A stretch of DNA of 64,000 nt. It comes from Orlajensenia sp001423545. GTDB taxonomy: Bacteria > Actinomycetota > Actinomycetes > Actinomycetales > Microbacteriaceae. Where the stretch lies: positions 806,001 to 870,000 of the forward strand of contig LMOK01000003.1 in the NCBI GenBank assembly GCA_001423545.1, read 5' to 3'. The position numbers and the translations under genes were made by a program. Positions 24,319-33,426 of this stretch are shown here, piece by piece; positions within the stretch are counted from its first letter, which is position 1, and each line of letters opens with the position of its first letter. Below the pieces are notes generated by a model. It was not told the origin of the DNA. It saw only the letters and a list, made by a program, of their open reading frames with translations, and ran no database searches.

Positions 24319-25182
24319 CTAGGCCGCCGCGTACTTCTGCGCGAACGCCAGCGCCTCGTCGGCCACGGTGCGCCAGCCGCTGTCGATGATGAGCGAGTGG
24401 CCGCGACCCGGGATGACGATCTCCTCGGTGACGCCGGGGTTCTTCGCCTGGATCTTGTAGCTCGCGTTGCTGATGGCCAACGGCACCGTGTTGTCCTTCT
24501 CGCCGGCGATGATGAGCAGCGGGCCGCGGTCGGGGTTCTTCGAGTCGACGGCCGTCTCCCCGCCGAACGGGTTGAAGTTGGCCGTCGCCGCCTGGAACAG
24601 CGGCGCTCCGGCGGCAGGGACGTGGTAGGTCTCGAACAGGTGACGGGCCTCGGTCTCGTCGAGGTTGTTCGCCCAGCCGAAGGTGAACTGCTCGAAGGTG
24701 AGCGAGACGCCGCGGTTGATGTTCGCCGGGTTGGTGAGCACGGGCGACGCCGACTTGAGCGCGGAGACCGGCAGCGGCAGCACGCCCTTGAACGGTGCGT
24801 TGTCGATCGAGATCGTGGCCTCGGCGACACCCTCCCCCGCGATCTTCTGGGCGATCAGTCCGCCGAACGAGTGCCCGATCACGACCGGGCGCTTCTCGAG
24901 CCGGGCGATCGCGGCCAGGTAGTGGTCGGTGACCTGCGCCACCATCTTCTTGGCGAAGGCCTCGGGGTGCTCCCGTGCCTCGGCGACGGTGTCGGGGTCG
25001 TCGGGCCAGCCCGGGGCGAGAGAGGCGTAGCCGTTGTCGTCGAACAGGTCGCGCCACGCCTTCCAGCTGCTGGAGAGCAGCCAGAGACCGTGAACGAAGA
25101 CGACCGGCGTGCGGCCCGACTCGTTCGCTGCGTCGATCTCGGCGATCTCCCACTCCGTGAGCAGAGGGACTGATGCTGTCAT
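24319..25182 (-). CDS. Alpha/beta hydrolase
   Basis: 287 residues. Oxyanion-hole region PVVFVHGLWLLSSSW, nucleophile elbow VVIGHSFGGLIAQ, acid in IIAGEKDNTVP and histidine in IPGRGHSLIID; all four elements of the fold are in order. No signal peptide, so cytoplasmic. Similar actinobacterial proteins are annotated only as alpha/beta hydrolases, and the substrate is open. AGGAG lies seven bases before ATG 25182. Followed by a family 3 hairpin; no operon partner. Confidence 0.92.
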   Translation of the reverse strand: MTASVPLLTEWEIAEIDAANESGRTPVVFVHGLWLLSSSWKAWRDLFDDNGYASLAPGWPDDPDTVAEAREHPEAFAKKMVAQVTDHYLAAIARLEKRPVVIGHSFGGLIAQKIAGEGVAEATISIDNAPFKGVLPLPVSALKSASPVLTNPANINRGVSLTFEQFTFGWANNLDETEARHLFETYHVPAAGAPLFQAATANFNPFGGETAVDSKNPDRGPLLIIAGEKDNTVPLAISNASYKIQAKNPGVTEEIVIPGRGHSLIIDSGWRTVADEALAFAQKYAAA

Positions 25183-25287
25183 GCGATTCTCCTGAAGGTC
25201 GGTGGTACCGGTGGAGCTGCGGATGAGAGCGCGATCTGAACGAGGGCGATCCCGTCGCCCAGTTTCGACCCTGCGGGGCGCCGGGCG

Positions 25288-25653
25288 CTAGGGTGCGGGG
25301 TCGATCGCGTCGGAATGCGTCTGGGCCGCGAGGGCTCGCATCCGTCGCTCCCTCATCGCCAGGAACAGCGGGAAGGTGAAGGCGAAGGCTGTCACGCCGG
25401 AAGCGACGACGTACAGCCAGCCGAAGCGCATGCCGAGGCGCCGAGCCTCGATGATGAGGAAGACGCTGCCGGCCACGGCCGCCACGAGCAGGTCCACCGT
25501 GAGCGACGACACCGCGGGTCCGCTGCCGAGCCAGTCGCCGAAGAAGTCGCGCAGCTGCACCACGGCGAGCGCGTTGAAGATCCAGGTGCCCACCAGCCCG
25601 CAGACGGCGAGCGCGAGGTAGACGACGGCGAGCGGGCTCCAGTGACGGGTCAT
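25288..25653 (-). CDS. DUF2834-like small membrane protein
   Basis: 121 residues with three hydrophobic segments (about 8-28, 49-68 and 78-99). The N-terminus LAVVYLALAVCGLVGTWIFN and the sequence QLRDFFGDWLGS, then SSLTVDLLVAAVAGSVFLIIEARRLGMR, match the DUF2834 membrane proteins of unknown role. The ATG at 25653 is chosen; CAGAAT sits six bases upstream on the minus strand, a plausible leaderless -10. The frame stays open far upstream through the neighbouring genes but only as antisense shadow. Confidence 0.8.
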   Translation of the reverse strand: MTRHWSPLAVVYLALAVCGLVGTWIFNALAVVQLRDFFGDWLGSGPAVSSLTVDLLVAAVAGSVFLIIEARRLGMRFGWLYVVASGVTAFAFTFPLFLAMRERRMRALAAQTHSDAIDPAP

Positions 25654-25764
25654 GGCCTCATTCTGACGGGCGGATGCCGCACCCTGTGCCCGGGACCGCC
25701 TGTCGTCCCCCATCTCGCGCGCGCCGCACCCCACCGGGTTCCCGGGTGCGCCATGCTTGCGACC

Positions 25765-26589
25765 ATGGCCGCGTCCCCCATCACCACCATCTGGGCATGG
25801 GGCAACTCCGTGCCCCCGACCGCTGATGCCCGAGGCAACGGCTACGCCGACATGACTCCGGCAGGGGTGATCGGCTTCGCTCAGGCCCACTCGCTGACGA
25901 CCGTGTACCTGAGCGTTCCGTGGGCGGCAGACCAGGGCGGCCCCATCCAGGACTGGCTGCTCGCGACCGTGACCGGGCTGCAGGCGACCGGGGTGCGCGT
26001 GCTCGCCCTCGGCGGCGACCGATCCTGGGTCGCCGAGCCCGCCCTCGCCGTGTGGTGGTCGCGCGCCGCACTGGCCGCGGCACCGTTCGACGGACTGCAG
26101 TTCGACCTCGAGCCGTGGGTCGCCGGCACGGCGCCGAGCGTCTACGCCCCGCAGCTCGCCGCGCTCTATGCCCTCGTGCGCTCCTCCGTCCCGCTCGGCT
26201 CGGGCGCCCTTCTCGCCGATGCCCCCTGGTGGTGGGCCCTCACGCCGACGGGCGGCCCCGGCAGCCCGACCGTGCTCGACCTCACTCTGCCGCAGCTCGA
26301 TGGCATCGCCGTCGTGGCGTTCGCCGACCACGCGAACGGGAGCGACGGCATCATCGCCCTGGCGCGGCCGGCCGCGACCGCGGCATCCGTCGCCGGGAAG
26401 CCGTTCACCATCGGCGTCGAGACCGACACCCCCGAGGTCGCCGGGGGCGCCCAGTACACCTTCTTCGACGAGGGCTCCGCCGTGCTCGAGGCCGAGGCCG
26501 GGCTGGTGCACGACGCCTTCGTCGCCCTCCCTGGTTACTCGGGAGTCGCCGTCGAGCACCTGCGCAGCTGGCGGGTGTTGAAGGCCTGA
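25765..26589 (+). CDS. Hypothetical protein, TIM-barrel glycosidase-like
   Basis: 274 residues without signal peptide or membrane segments. I do not recognise the family. Visible: alternating strand/helix segments such as TTVYLSVPW, GVRVLALGGD, FDGLQFDLEPW (a strand ending in D-x-E, as seen in chitinase/ENGase-like barrels), LLADAPWWWAL, DGIAVVAFADH and FTIGVETDT, which would make a plausible beta/alpha barrel with an acidic active site. The ATG at 25765 is taken; ATG 25753 is an alternative. It is convergent with the DHA2 exporter gene (11 bp apart). Confidence 0.75.
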   Translation: MAASPITTIWAWGNSVPPTADARGNGYADMTPAGVIGFAQAHSLTTVYLSVPWAADQGGPIQDWLLATVTGLQATGVRVLALGGDRSWVAEPALAVWWSRAALAAAPFDGLQFDLEPWVAGTAPSVYAPQLAALYALVRSSVPLGSGALLADAPWWWALTPTGGPGSPTVLDLTLPQLDGIAVVAFADHANGSDGIIALARPAATAASVAGKPFTIGVETDTPEVAGGAQYTFFDEGSAVLEAEAGLVHDAFVALPGYSGVAVEHLRSWRVLKA

Positions 26590-26600
26590 GGCGACGTCCG

Positions 26601-27995
26601 CTAGGCGGCCGGAGTGCCGGCAGCGGCATCCGGTGCCGCCTTCGGGGTACGGATGCCGGCGAACGACACCAGCCCGCCGGCGATGAACAGCACGGCGGTC
26701 ACGAGCGCCACGCGGTGGAAGGCGTCGGTGTCGAGGGTGCCGCCGATGATGGCACCGGCGCACGCGATGGCGACGAGACCGGCCACGCGTGACACGGCGT
26801 TGTTGACGGCGGAGCCGATGCCGCTCTGCGCGGTGCTGACGGCACCGAGGATGGCGCTGGTGAGCGGCGCGACCGTGATCGAGAGGCCGAGGCCGAAGAG
26901 CAGGATGCCGGGCATCATCTGCAGCCAGAACTGGAGGGGGTCGGTCACCGTGAGCATGAGCAGGAATCCGGCGCCCATGGTGAGCGGGCCGATCGTCATG
27001 AAGCGGCGCGGTCCGTAGCGGCCGGCGAGGGACCCGAACAGCGTGGACAGCGAGATCGAGAGGATCGACAGCGGGATCGTGGCGAGGCCTGCCGCCGTCG
27101 CCGAGAATCCCGCGACCTCCTGCAGGTAGACGGCGATGACGAACTGCCCCAACGACAGGGCCGCGTAGACGGCCGCCGTGGCGATGTTGCCGACTGCGAA
27201 GTTGCGCACCCGGAACAGCGAGAGGGGCATGAGCGGATGCCGCGAGCGCGTCTGCCACCAGAGGAAGGTGGCGAAGCAGATGAGGCCGCCGATGAGCGGA
27301 ATCAGCACCAGGGGGTCGTCCCAGCCGAGACGACCGTGCTCGATGAGGGCGAACACCGGGCCGGCGAGTCCGAGCGAGGCGAGCACGGCGCCGAAGACGT
27401 CGATGCGCACGCCTGCGACGGCGTGCTCCGGGATGCCGAGCCGGGCCAGGCGCACGAGCAGCACGAGCGTCAGGGCGATGGGCAGCACGTTGATCATGAA
27501 GATCGAGCGCCACCCGACGGTGTCCACGAGCAGCCCTCCGAGGGGCGGACCGACCACGAAGGCGACGCCGGTCCAGGCCGTCCACGTGCCGATCGCCTTC
27601 GAGCGGGCCTGACCGTCGAAGGTGGCCGTGATGAGCGCCAGCGAGCTCGGCACCAGCAGCGCGGCTCCGACCCCCTGCACGGCACGTGACCCGATGAGCA
27701 CGATGGCCGTGGGAGCGAGCGCGCAGGCGACCGAGGCGATGCCGAAGATCACGAGCCCGAGACGGAGGATCCGGATGCGGCCGAACGCGTCGGACAGCGA
27801 ACCGGCGAGGAGGATGAACGATCCGAGGGTCAGCAGGTAGGCGTCGATGACCCACTGCTGCGTCTCGATCGAGCCGCCGAGGTCCGCCGCGATCGAGGGC
27901 AGCGCCACGTTGACGATCGATCCGTCGAGAAAGGACACGAAGCTGGCGAGCACTGCCACCCAGAGCACCAGGCGTTGCCGCATCCGTTCGTCCAT
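26601..27995 (-). CDS. MFS transporter, DHA2 (EmrB/QacA) family
   Basis: 464 residues with fourteen hydrophobic segments, the DHA2 count. Motif D1 is FLDGSIVNVALPSIAADLG in helix 1, with the family's acidic residue, motif A is LAGSLSDAFGRIRILRLG, motif B is GSRAVQGVGAALL, and motif C is GTWTAWTGVAFVVGPPLGG. Such proton-driven pumps export drugs or other hydrophobic compounds. ATG 27995 is preceded by minus-strand CAGACT six bases upstream. No adjacent regulator gene; the divergent M6 protease gene shares a 278-bp gap containing repeated GTCACC/GGTGAC pieces. Confidence 0.95.
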   Translation of the reverse strand: MDERMRQRLVLWVAVLASFVSFLDGSIVNVALPSIAADLGGSIETQQWVIDAYLLTLGSFILLAGSLSDAFGRIRILRLGLVIFGIASVACALAPTAIVLIGSRAVQGVGAALLVPSSLALITATFDGQARSKAIGTWTAWTGVAFVVGPPLGGLLVDTVGWRSIFMINVLPIALTLVLLVRLARLGIPEHAVAGVRIDVFGAVLASLGLAGPVFALIEHGRLGWDDPLVLIPLIGGLICFATFLWWQTRSRHPLMPLSLFRVRNFAVGNIATAAVYAALSLGQFVIAVYLQEVAGFSATAAGLATIPLSILSISLSTLFGSLAGRYGPRRFMTIGPLTMGAGFLLMLTVTDPLQFWLQMMPGILLFGLGLSITVAPLTSAILGAVSTAQSGIGSAVNNAVSRVAGLVAIACAGAIIGGTLDTDAFHRVALVTAVLFIAGGLVSFAGIRTPKAAPDAAAGTPAA

Positions 27996-28001
27996 GTCGG
28001 C

Positions 28002-28007
28002 AGTCTG
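28002..28007 (-). promoter_or_regulatory. -10-like box of the DHA2 exporter gene
   Basis: CAGACT on the minus strand, six bases before ATG 27995; leaderless spacing but imperfect box. Confidence 0.4.
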
Positions 28008-28033
28008 ACACCGCTCGGAACGCCGCACACCCC

Positions 28034-28087
28034 GTCACCCGAGGTGATGATTGCTCACCTTTTCCGCGTCACCCCCGCACGGGTGAC
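28034..28087. promoter_or_regulatory. Clustered GTCACC palindromes between the DHA2 and M6 genes
   Basis: GTCACCC-N6-GGGTGAC (28068-28087) is a perfect inverted repeat with seven-base arms. A further GTCACCC (28034) followed by GGTGA and a TCACC (28055) lie just before it. They may be operators for the divergent genes; no cognate regulator is identified. Confidence 0.4.
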
Positions 28088-28273
28088 AGATTCTTGCGCC
28101 AGACGTCCCCTCGGCGAAAGATCCCCGCAAGATATTCGTATGTCCCTCCAATAAGGGCCACAGGCATTTACCAGCGAGGGGTCTTAAGGGCAGGATTCGG
28201 GTTACGTCCGTTCACACATCGGACGCCGTTTGTGCCCGGTGGTCATCGCTGCGGGGTACGTGGAGGGAGAAGC

Positions 28274-31060
28274 ATGTCAGGAAGCAAGGCTCGACGCAGG
28301 CGCGTCGTAGCTGCAGTGCCCATACTCGCTCTCGTCGCCGCCGGCCTGGCGACGACGGCTGCCGTGGGGCCGGCAGTGGCGGGACCGCAGATCGCACCGT
28401 CGATCAGCGATTCCGAGTACTACATGAACTATGCGGAACCGCGGGCCGAAGCGGCCTTCGGAACGGACATCGCCATCGATTCGGCTGCGAGTCGCAACGC
28501 CGAGCGGGCGATCCTCGAGGCCCAGAGCGTCGATGAGAAGTTCGCGAGCGGAAACCCGGTCGCAGCCCAGGGACTGGCCAAGCTCGAGTCGGAGTCGATC
28601 AAGACCGGCAAGAGCCCCAAGGCCCTCAAGAGCATCTACAAGAAGGCTGCGACGACGCAGAAGGCCAAGCTCCTCACGATCCTCGTGGAGTTCGACCCCA
28701 ACGCTGCGGACGACTTCACCGGCGTGCAGGTTCCGACCGAGTTCGGCTCGACCGAGTGCAAGCCCGGCGACGTGCAGAGCGGCCCCCTCCACAACACGAT
28801 CGAGAACCCGGCCGACGCCTCGAAGCTCGACAACAACTCGATGTGGGTGCCCGACTTCTCGTCGAAGCACTACAACGACATGCTCTACACAGACAAGGGA
28901 ATCACGAAGCGCGTGCGTACGGACCTCACCGGTCCTGACGGCAAGAAGGGCTTCGACATCTCGGGCTACACCATGAAGCGCATGTACGAGGAGATGTCGC
29001 AGGGCGCGTACACCGTGACCGGCGAGGCGACCCCGTGGATCACGGTGCCGCACTCCGAGGCGTACTACGGCGCGAGCACCTGCTTCCTGAACGACGAAGG
29101 CGTGTACGAGGCCGGAGCCGTCCAGGACATGCAGGGCCACCCCGACAACCCCCTCGGTGCCGGCCAGCTCCCGATCGACGCCGTGACGGCCCTCGCCGCC
29201 GCACAGCCGGACTTCCCGTGGGCCGACTACGACCTCGAGGACCAGGGCGACCGTGACGGCGACGGCAACTTCACCGAGCCCGACGGCGTCATCGACCACG
29301 TCGTGCTCGTGCACGCCGGTGCCGACAAGTCGGGTGGCGGCGGAGCCGAAGGCACCTACGCCATCTGGGCCCACTCCTCCGCTGTCGCGGGTGGAGCGGC
29401 CATTCCGGGCACGAACCTCAAGCTGTCGAACTACATCGTGCAGCCCGAGGACTCGGGCGTCGGCGTGTTCGCCCACGAGTACGGCCACGACCTCGGCCTG
29501 CCCGACCTCTACGACACCTCCGGCGCCGCGGACTCCGACGTCGACTTCTGGGACCTGATGTCGTCGGGATCGCACAGCGGACCGATCTTCCAGTCGATGC
29601 CCGCCCACATGGGCATCTGGGACAAGTACGTGCTCGGTTGGAGCGACCCCGAGGTCATCAACCCCGGAGACAGGGCTCGCACCATCGCGGTGAGCCAGGC
29701 CTCGCGTCCGATCAAGCACACCGAGGACGGCGTGAAGATCAACCTGCCCGACAAGGTGGTGACCCTCGCGACGCCGCACAGCGGTGAGGGCATGTGGTAC
29801 TCCGGTGCCGACCAGTCGTGGGCTGACGTGCGTCTCTCGCGCGCCGTCGACGTTCCGGCCGACGCCAAGTTCTGGATGTGGAACAACTACGTGATCGAGG
29901 AGGACTGGGACTTCGGCTTCGTCGAGGTCTCGACCGACGGTGGGACCACGTGGGTGAACGAGAAGGTCTACAACGAGGACGGCTCCGAGGCATCGACCCC
30001 GGATGACTACCCGGACCCCAACGGAAACCTGGCCACCTTCGGCAACCTCAAGTACGGTCTCACCGCCTCCTCTGGCGGCTGGGCTCACCAGTACGTCGAT
30101 CTCTCGGCCTACGCCGGGACGTCGGTGGACGTGCGCCTTCGGTATGCGACGGATGCCGCATTCGAGGAGCGCGGCTGGTTCTCCGACGACTTCGCCCTGA
30201 CGAGCGGTGACACGCCCGTCTGGACCGACGACGTGGAGGGTGGCGACAACGGCTGGACGAACGAGGTCGCGTCGCACACCGACACCACCGGTGCCGGCTG
30301 GCACATCGATTCCGGAACCCAGGTCAAGGCGCAGTACTACCTGGTCGAGTGGCGCAACTTCGACGGCTTCGACAAGGGCCTCCAGTACGCATACACGACC
30401 GTGTACAGCGATGACGCCTGGAAGGTGCAGAAGATCAAGTACAACGCGCCCGGTGCCCTCGTCTGGTACCGCGACACGACGTACGGCGATGTGAACCACG
30501 TCACCAGTAACCTCACCTCGCTCCCGAGCGGTGGCGCCAAGGGCGGTCTGCTCATCGTCGACAGCCACTTCGATCCGCTCCGCCGCACCGGCGCCGCGGC
30601 CGAACTGGACCCGTCGACGCTGAACAACATGACCTCGCGCGCCAACTCGTCCAATGCGGCCTTCGGGCTGAAGAAGACGTACCCCTTCACGGAGTGCATC
30701 ACGGACGAGGCGTTCACCGAGTACTGCACCAAGGTTCCGGCGCAGGCCCCGGTGAAGACCTTCACCGACGACAAGGGCTGGGTTCCCGGCATCGAGGTCA
30801 ACGACGCCGGCATCTTCTGGCGTTACGCCCAGGGTTCTGTCGTCGTCCCCTCAGTGGACGGTGCGCCGTACTCGACGCGCGTGGTCCACGCTGACGGCAG
30901 CCCCGCCACGGAGTACTACGGCGAGGACCTCGGCTTCGGTCCGCTCGGAACCGGCAACCCGGCTGATGCCGGCGTCGGCTACGGCACCAAGGTCGAGGTG
31001 AAGGCGTCGCTGTTCGACAAGGTGGCGTTCCTGCGCATCACCGCACCGCGGGCCGGCTAG
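28274..31060 (+). CDS. Secreted M6 (immune inhibitor A-like) metalloprotease
   Basis: 928 residues. A Sec signal peptide is clear: RRRR followed by a hydrophobic core VVAAVPILALVAAGLATTAA and a cleavage region near AVAG. The catalytic zinc site is FAHEYGHDLGLPDLYDT (His401, His405 and the downstream Asp), followed by the Met-turn WDLMSSGSHSG. M6 proteases are extracellular, broad-specificity zinc proteases. The region from about 600 onward has jelly-roll-like stretches with WAHQYVDLSAYAG and RGWFSDDFAL, as in InhA. The C-terminal part has two cysteine pairs. GGAGGGAG lies before ATG 28274. Monocistronic; a scavenging or competition role is inferred. Confidence 0.95.
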   Translation: MSGSKARRRRVVAAVPILALVAAGLATTAAVGPAVAGPQIAPSISDSEYYMNYAEPRAEAAFGTDIAIDSAASRNAERAILEAQSVDEKFASGNPVAAQGLAKLESESIKTGKSPKALKSIYKKAATTQKAKLLTILVEFDPNAADDFTGVQVPTEFGSTECKPGDVQSGPLHNTIENPADASKLDNNSMWVPDFSSKHYNDMLYTDKGITKRVRTDLTGPDGKKGFDISGYTMKRMYEEMSQGAYTVTGEATPWITVPHSEAYYGASTCFLNDEGVYEAGAVQDMQGHPDNPLGAGQLPIDAVTALAAAQPDFPWADYDLEDQGDRDGDGNFTEPDGVIDHVVLVHAGADKSGGGGAEGTYAIWAHSSAVAGGAAIPGTNLKLSNYIVQPEDSGVGVFAHEYGHDLGLPDLYDTSGAADSDVDFWDLMSSGSHSGPIFQSMPAHMGIWDKYVLGWSDPEVINPGDRARTIAVSQASRPIKHTEDGVKINLPDKVVTLATPHSGEGMWYSGADQSWADVRLSRAVDVPADAKFWMWNNYVIEEDWDFGFVEVSTDGGTTWVNEKVYNEDGSEASTPDDYPDPNGNLATFGNLKYGLTASSGGWAHQYVDLSAYAGTSVDVRLRYATDAAFEERGWFSDDFALTSGDTPVWTDDVEGGDNGWTNEVASHTDTTGAGWHIDSGTQVKAQYYLVEWRNFDGFDKGLQYAYTTVYSDDAWKVQKIKYNAPGALVWYRDTTYGDVNHVTSNLTSLPSGGAKGGLLIVDSHFDPLRRTGAAAELDPSTLNNMTSRANSSNAAFGLKKTYPFTECITDEAFTEYCTKVPAQAPVKTFTDDKGWVPGIEVNDAGIFWRYAQGSVVVPSVDGAPYSTRVVHADGSPATEYYGEDLGFGPLGTGNPADAGVGYGTKVEVKASLFDKVAFLRITAPRAG

Positions 31061-31179
31061 TCCGACCGCACTGCACCACGAGGGCCCGACCGTCACCAGG
31101 CGGCCGGGCCCTCGTCTTGGGCCACTCCGGCGAGGACCACGCGCGCATCCGCTCCCGAGGCGAGTCCACCACCGCCGGG

Positions 31180-31185
31180 TACGCT
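31180..31185 (+). promoter_or_regulatory. -10 box of leaderless oligopeptidase gene
   Basis: TACGCT, six bases before the GTG at 31192. Confidence 0.6.
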
Positions 31186-31191
31186 GAGATC

Positions 31192-33315
31192 GTGCTCACT
31201 CCGCCGGTCACTCCGAAGCAGCCCACCGAACGAACCCACCACGGCGACACCGTGGTCGACGACTACGAATGGCTGCGCGCCAAGGAGGATCCCGCGGTCC
31301 TCGCGCACCTGCACGAGGAGAACGCCTACACGAAGGCGCGCACCGAGAAGCTGGGCCTGCTGCAGGAGCAGATCTTCGAGGAGATCAAGAACCGCACCCA
31401 GGAGACCGACCTCAGCGTTCCCCGCCGCGAGGGCGAGTGGTGGTACTACACCCGCACGGTCGAGGGCAGCCAGTACGGCATCCACTGCCGCGCCCCGATC
31501 AGCTCGCCCGACGACTGGACGCCGCCCGTGCTCGAAGGGGATGCATCCGTCCTCCCCGGAGAGCAGATCCTGCTCGACGACAACGCGGAGGCCGCAGAGC
31601 AGGAGTTCTACTCGCTGGGCAGCTTCGACGTGTCGACCGACGGCAGCACCCTGCTCTACGCGACCGACCTCGAGGGCGACGAGCGCTACACGATCCGGCT
31701 GCGTTCGCTGGCTCCGGATGCCGCGGGCGACGAGTTCGCGGATGTCATCCCGAACACATCCTCGGGCGCCCTCTTCGACCCGAGTGGCCGGTACCTCTTC
31801 TACGCGACGGTCGACGACGCCTGGCGCCCCGACACCATCTGGCGGCACGAGATCGGAACGCCGCAATCTGCCGACGTCTCGGTGTTCCACGAGCCCGACG
31901 AGCGCTTCTGGATCGGCGTCGGCCTGACCCGCAGTCGCCAGTACCTCGTGATCGAGGCCGGGTCGAACGTGACCACCGAGATCCACCTGCTGCCGGCATC
32001 CGATCCGACGGGCGAGTTCTCCGTGGTCTGGCCCCGAGTCGACGGCGTCGAGTACGACGTCGAGCACGCGATCGTGAACGGCCACGACAGGCTGCTCATC
32101 GTGCACAACGACGGCGCTGTGAACTTCGAGCTCGTCAGTGTCGCCGCATCCGATCCCCAGGGCGACCGACGAATGCTGCTCCCCCACGATCCGGCCGTGA
32201 GGCTCGAGAGCATCGATGCGTTCCGCGACTTCGTGTCGGTGGAGTACCGCCGCGACGGGCTGCCCCGGGTGGCCGTGGCGCGCATCCCCGACGCGACGCA
32301 CGACGACGCCCTGCACGAGCTCGGCTGGGACGAGCCGCTCTTCGCCGTCGGAACGGGCTCGAACCCCGAGTGGACCCAGCCGACCCTGCGGCTCGGCTAC
32401 ACCAGCTTCGTGACGCCGTCGACCGTCTACGACTACGTCGTGGCCACCGGCGAGCGCCGACTGCTCAAGCAGCAGCCCGTGCTCGGGCACTACGACGCCA
32501 GCCTGTTCGAGCAGCGGCGCGAGTGGGCGACGACGGCGGACGGCACCCGCATCCCGATCTCTCTCGTGTACCGCCGCGACCTGGTGACGCCGGGCGAGCC
32601 CGCCCCCACCCTCTTGTACGGTTACGGCTCATACGAGCACTCGATCGACCCCGGATTCGGCATCCCCCGTCTCAGCCTGCTCGACCGCGGCATGATCTTC
32701 GCCGTCGCCCACGTGCGCGGCGGTGGCGAGATGGGCCGGCTCTGGTACGAGCACGGCAAGAAGCTGCACAAGCGCAACACCTTCACCGACTTCGTCGATG
32801 CGGCGAAGCACCTCATCGAGGCCGGCTACACCTCGCCGTCCCAGCTCGTCGCCCAGGGCGGAAGCGCCGGCGGACTGCTCATGGGCGCCGTGGCGAACAT
32901 CGCGCCGAAGTACTTCTCCGGCATCCTCGCCGAGGTGCCGTTCGTCGATCCGCTGACGTCGATCCTCGACCCATCGCTGCCGCTCACCGTGATCGAGTGG
33001 GACGAGTGGGGCAACCCGCTCGATGACGAGGAGGTGTACCACTACATGAAGTCGTACTCCCCGGTCGAGAACGTGCACCAGGTGCACTACCCCCGCATCC
33101 TCGCCGTCACCAGCCTCAACGACACCCGCGTGCTGTACGTGGAGCCGGCCAAGTGGGTCGCGCGCCTCCGCGAGGTCGGGGCGGATGCGCTGCTCAAGGT
33201 CGAGATGGCGGCCGGCCACGGCGGTGTCTCGGGTCGCTACAGCGCTTGGCGTGAGCGCGCGTTCGCCTACGCCTGGGTGATCGACGCCGCAGGAGCGCAT
33301 CCGAGCGGAGAGTGA
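31192..33315 (+). CDS. ptrB: S9A prolyl oligopeptidase family protein (oligopeptidase B)
   Basis: 707 residues, the normal length. The N-terminus PPVTPKQPTERTHHGDTVVDDYEWLR is the family start; a seven-bladed propeller occupies roughly residues 70-400. The catalytic domain shows GSYEHSIDPGF, the nucleophile in QGGSAGGLLMG, the Asp region in SLNDTRVLYVEPAKW and the His in GHGGVSGR. Oligopeptidase B cleaves after basic residues in short peptides in the cytoplasm. GTG 31192 follows a TACGCT box. The gene ends shortly before a set of hairpins and tandem repeats. Confidence 0.95.
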   Translation: MLTPPVTPKQPTERTHHGDTVVDDYEWLRAKEDPAVLAHLHEENAYTKARTEKLGLLQEQIFEEIKNRTQETDLSVPRREGEWWYYTRTVEGSQYGIHCRAPISSPDDWTPPVLEGDASVLPGEQILLDDNAEAAEQEFYSLGSFDVSTDGSTLLYATDLEGDERYTIRLRSLAPDAAGDEFADVIPNTSSGALFDPSGRYLFYATVDDAWRPDTIWRHEIGTPQSADVSVFHEPDERFWIGVGLTRSRQYLVIEAGSNVTTEIHLLPASDPTGEFSVVWPRVDGVEYDVEHAIVNGHDRLLIVHNDGAVNFELVSVAASDPQGDRRMLLPHDPAVRLESIDAFRDFVSVEYRRDGLPRVAVARIPDATHDDALHELGWDEPLFAVGTGSNPEWTQPTLRLGYTSFVTPSTVYDYVVATGERRLLKQQPVLGHYDASLFEQRREWATTADGTRIPISLVYRRDLVTPGEPAPTLLYGYGSYEHSIDPGFGIPRLSLLDRGMIFAVAHVRGGGEMGRLWYEHGKKLHKRNTFTDFVDAAKHLIEAGYTSPSQLVAQGGSAGGLLMGAVANIAPKYFSGILAEVPFVDPLTSILDPSLPLTVIEWDEWGNPLDDEEVYHYMKSYSPVENVHQVHYPRILAVTSLNDTRVLYVEPAKWVARLREVGADALLKVEMAAGHGGVSGRYSAWRERAFAYAWVIDAAGAHPSGE

Positions 33316-33387
33316 CCTCGGCGCTCGCGCAGTCACCCGCTCGCTGAGGCCCGGACGCAGTCCGCGGTCGAAGCGCTGGGCCCGGCT

Positions 33388-33426
33388 CGGTCGCTTCGAG
33401 CGGTCGCTTCGAGCGGTCGCTACGCT
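33388..33426. repeat. Three tandem 13-bp repeats over the pentapeptide-protein stop codon
   Basis: CGGTCGCTTCGAG at 33388-33400 and 33401-33413, and a variant ending TACGCT at 33414-33426 that contains the stop codon (33420-33422). CGAAGCG at 33369-33375 can also pair with CGCTTCG in the first unit, making a hairpin between the two convergent genes. Confidence 0.75.

Noticed and set aside
25654..28038. Continuous minus-strand frame from the DUF2834 gene upstream through the DHA2 exporter
   Set aside because: Only the last 121 residues look like a protein; the upstream part is out-of-frame shadow of the exporter and the 25765 gene.
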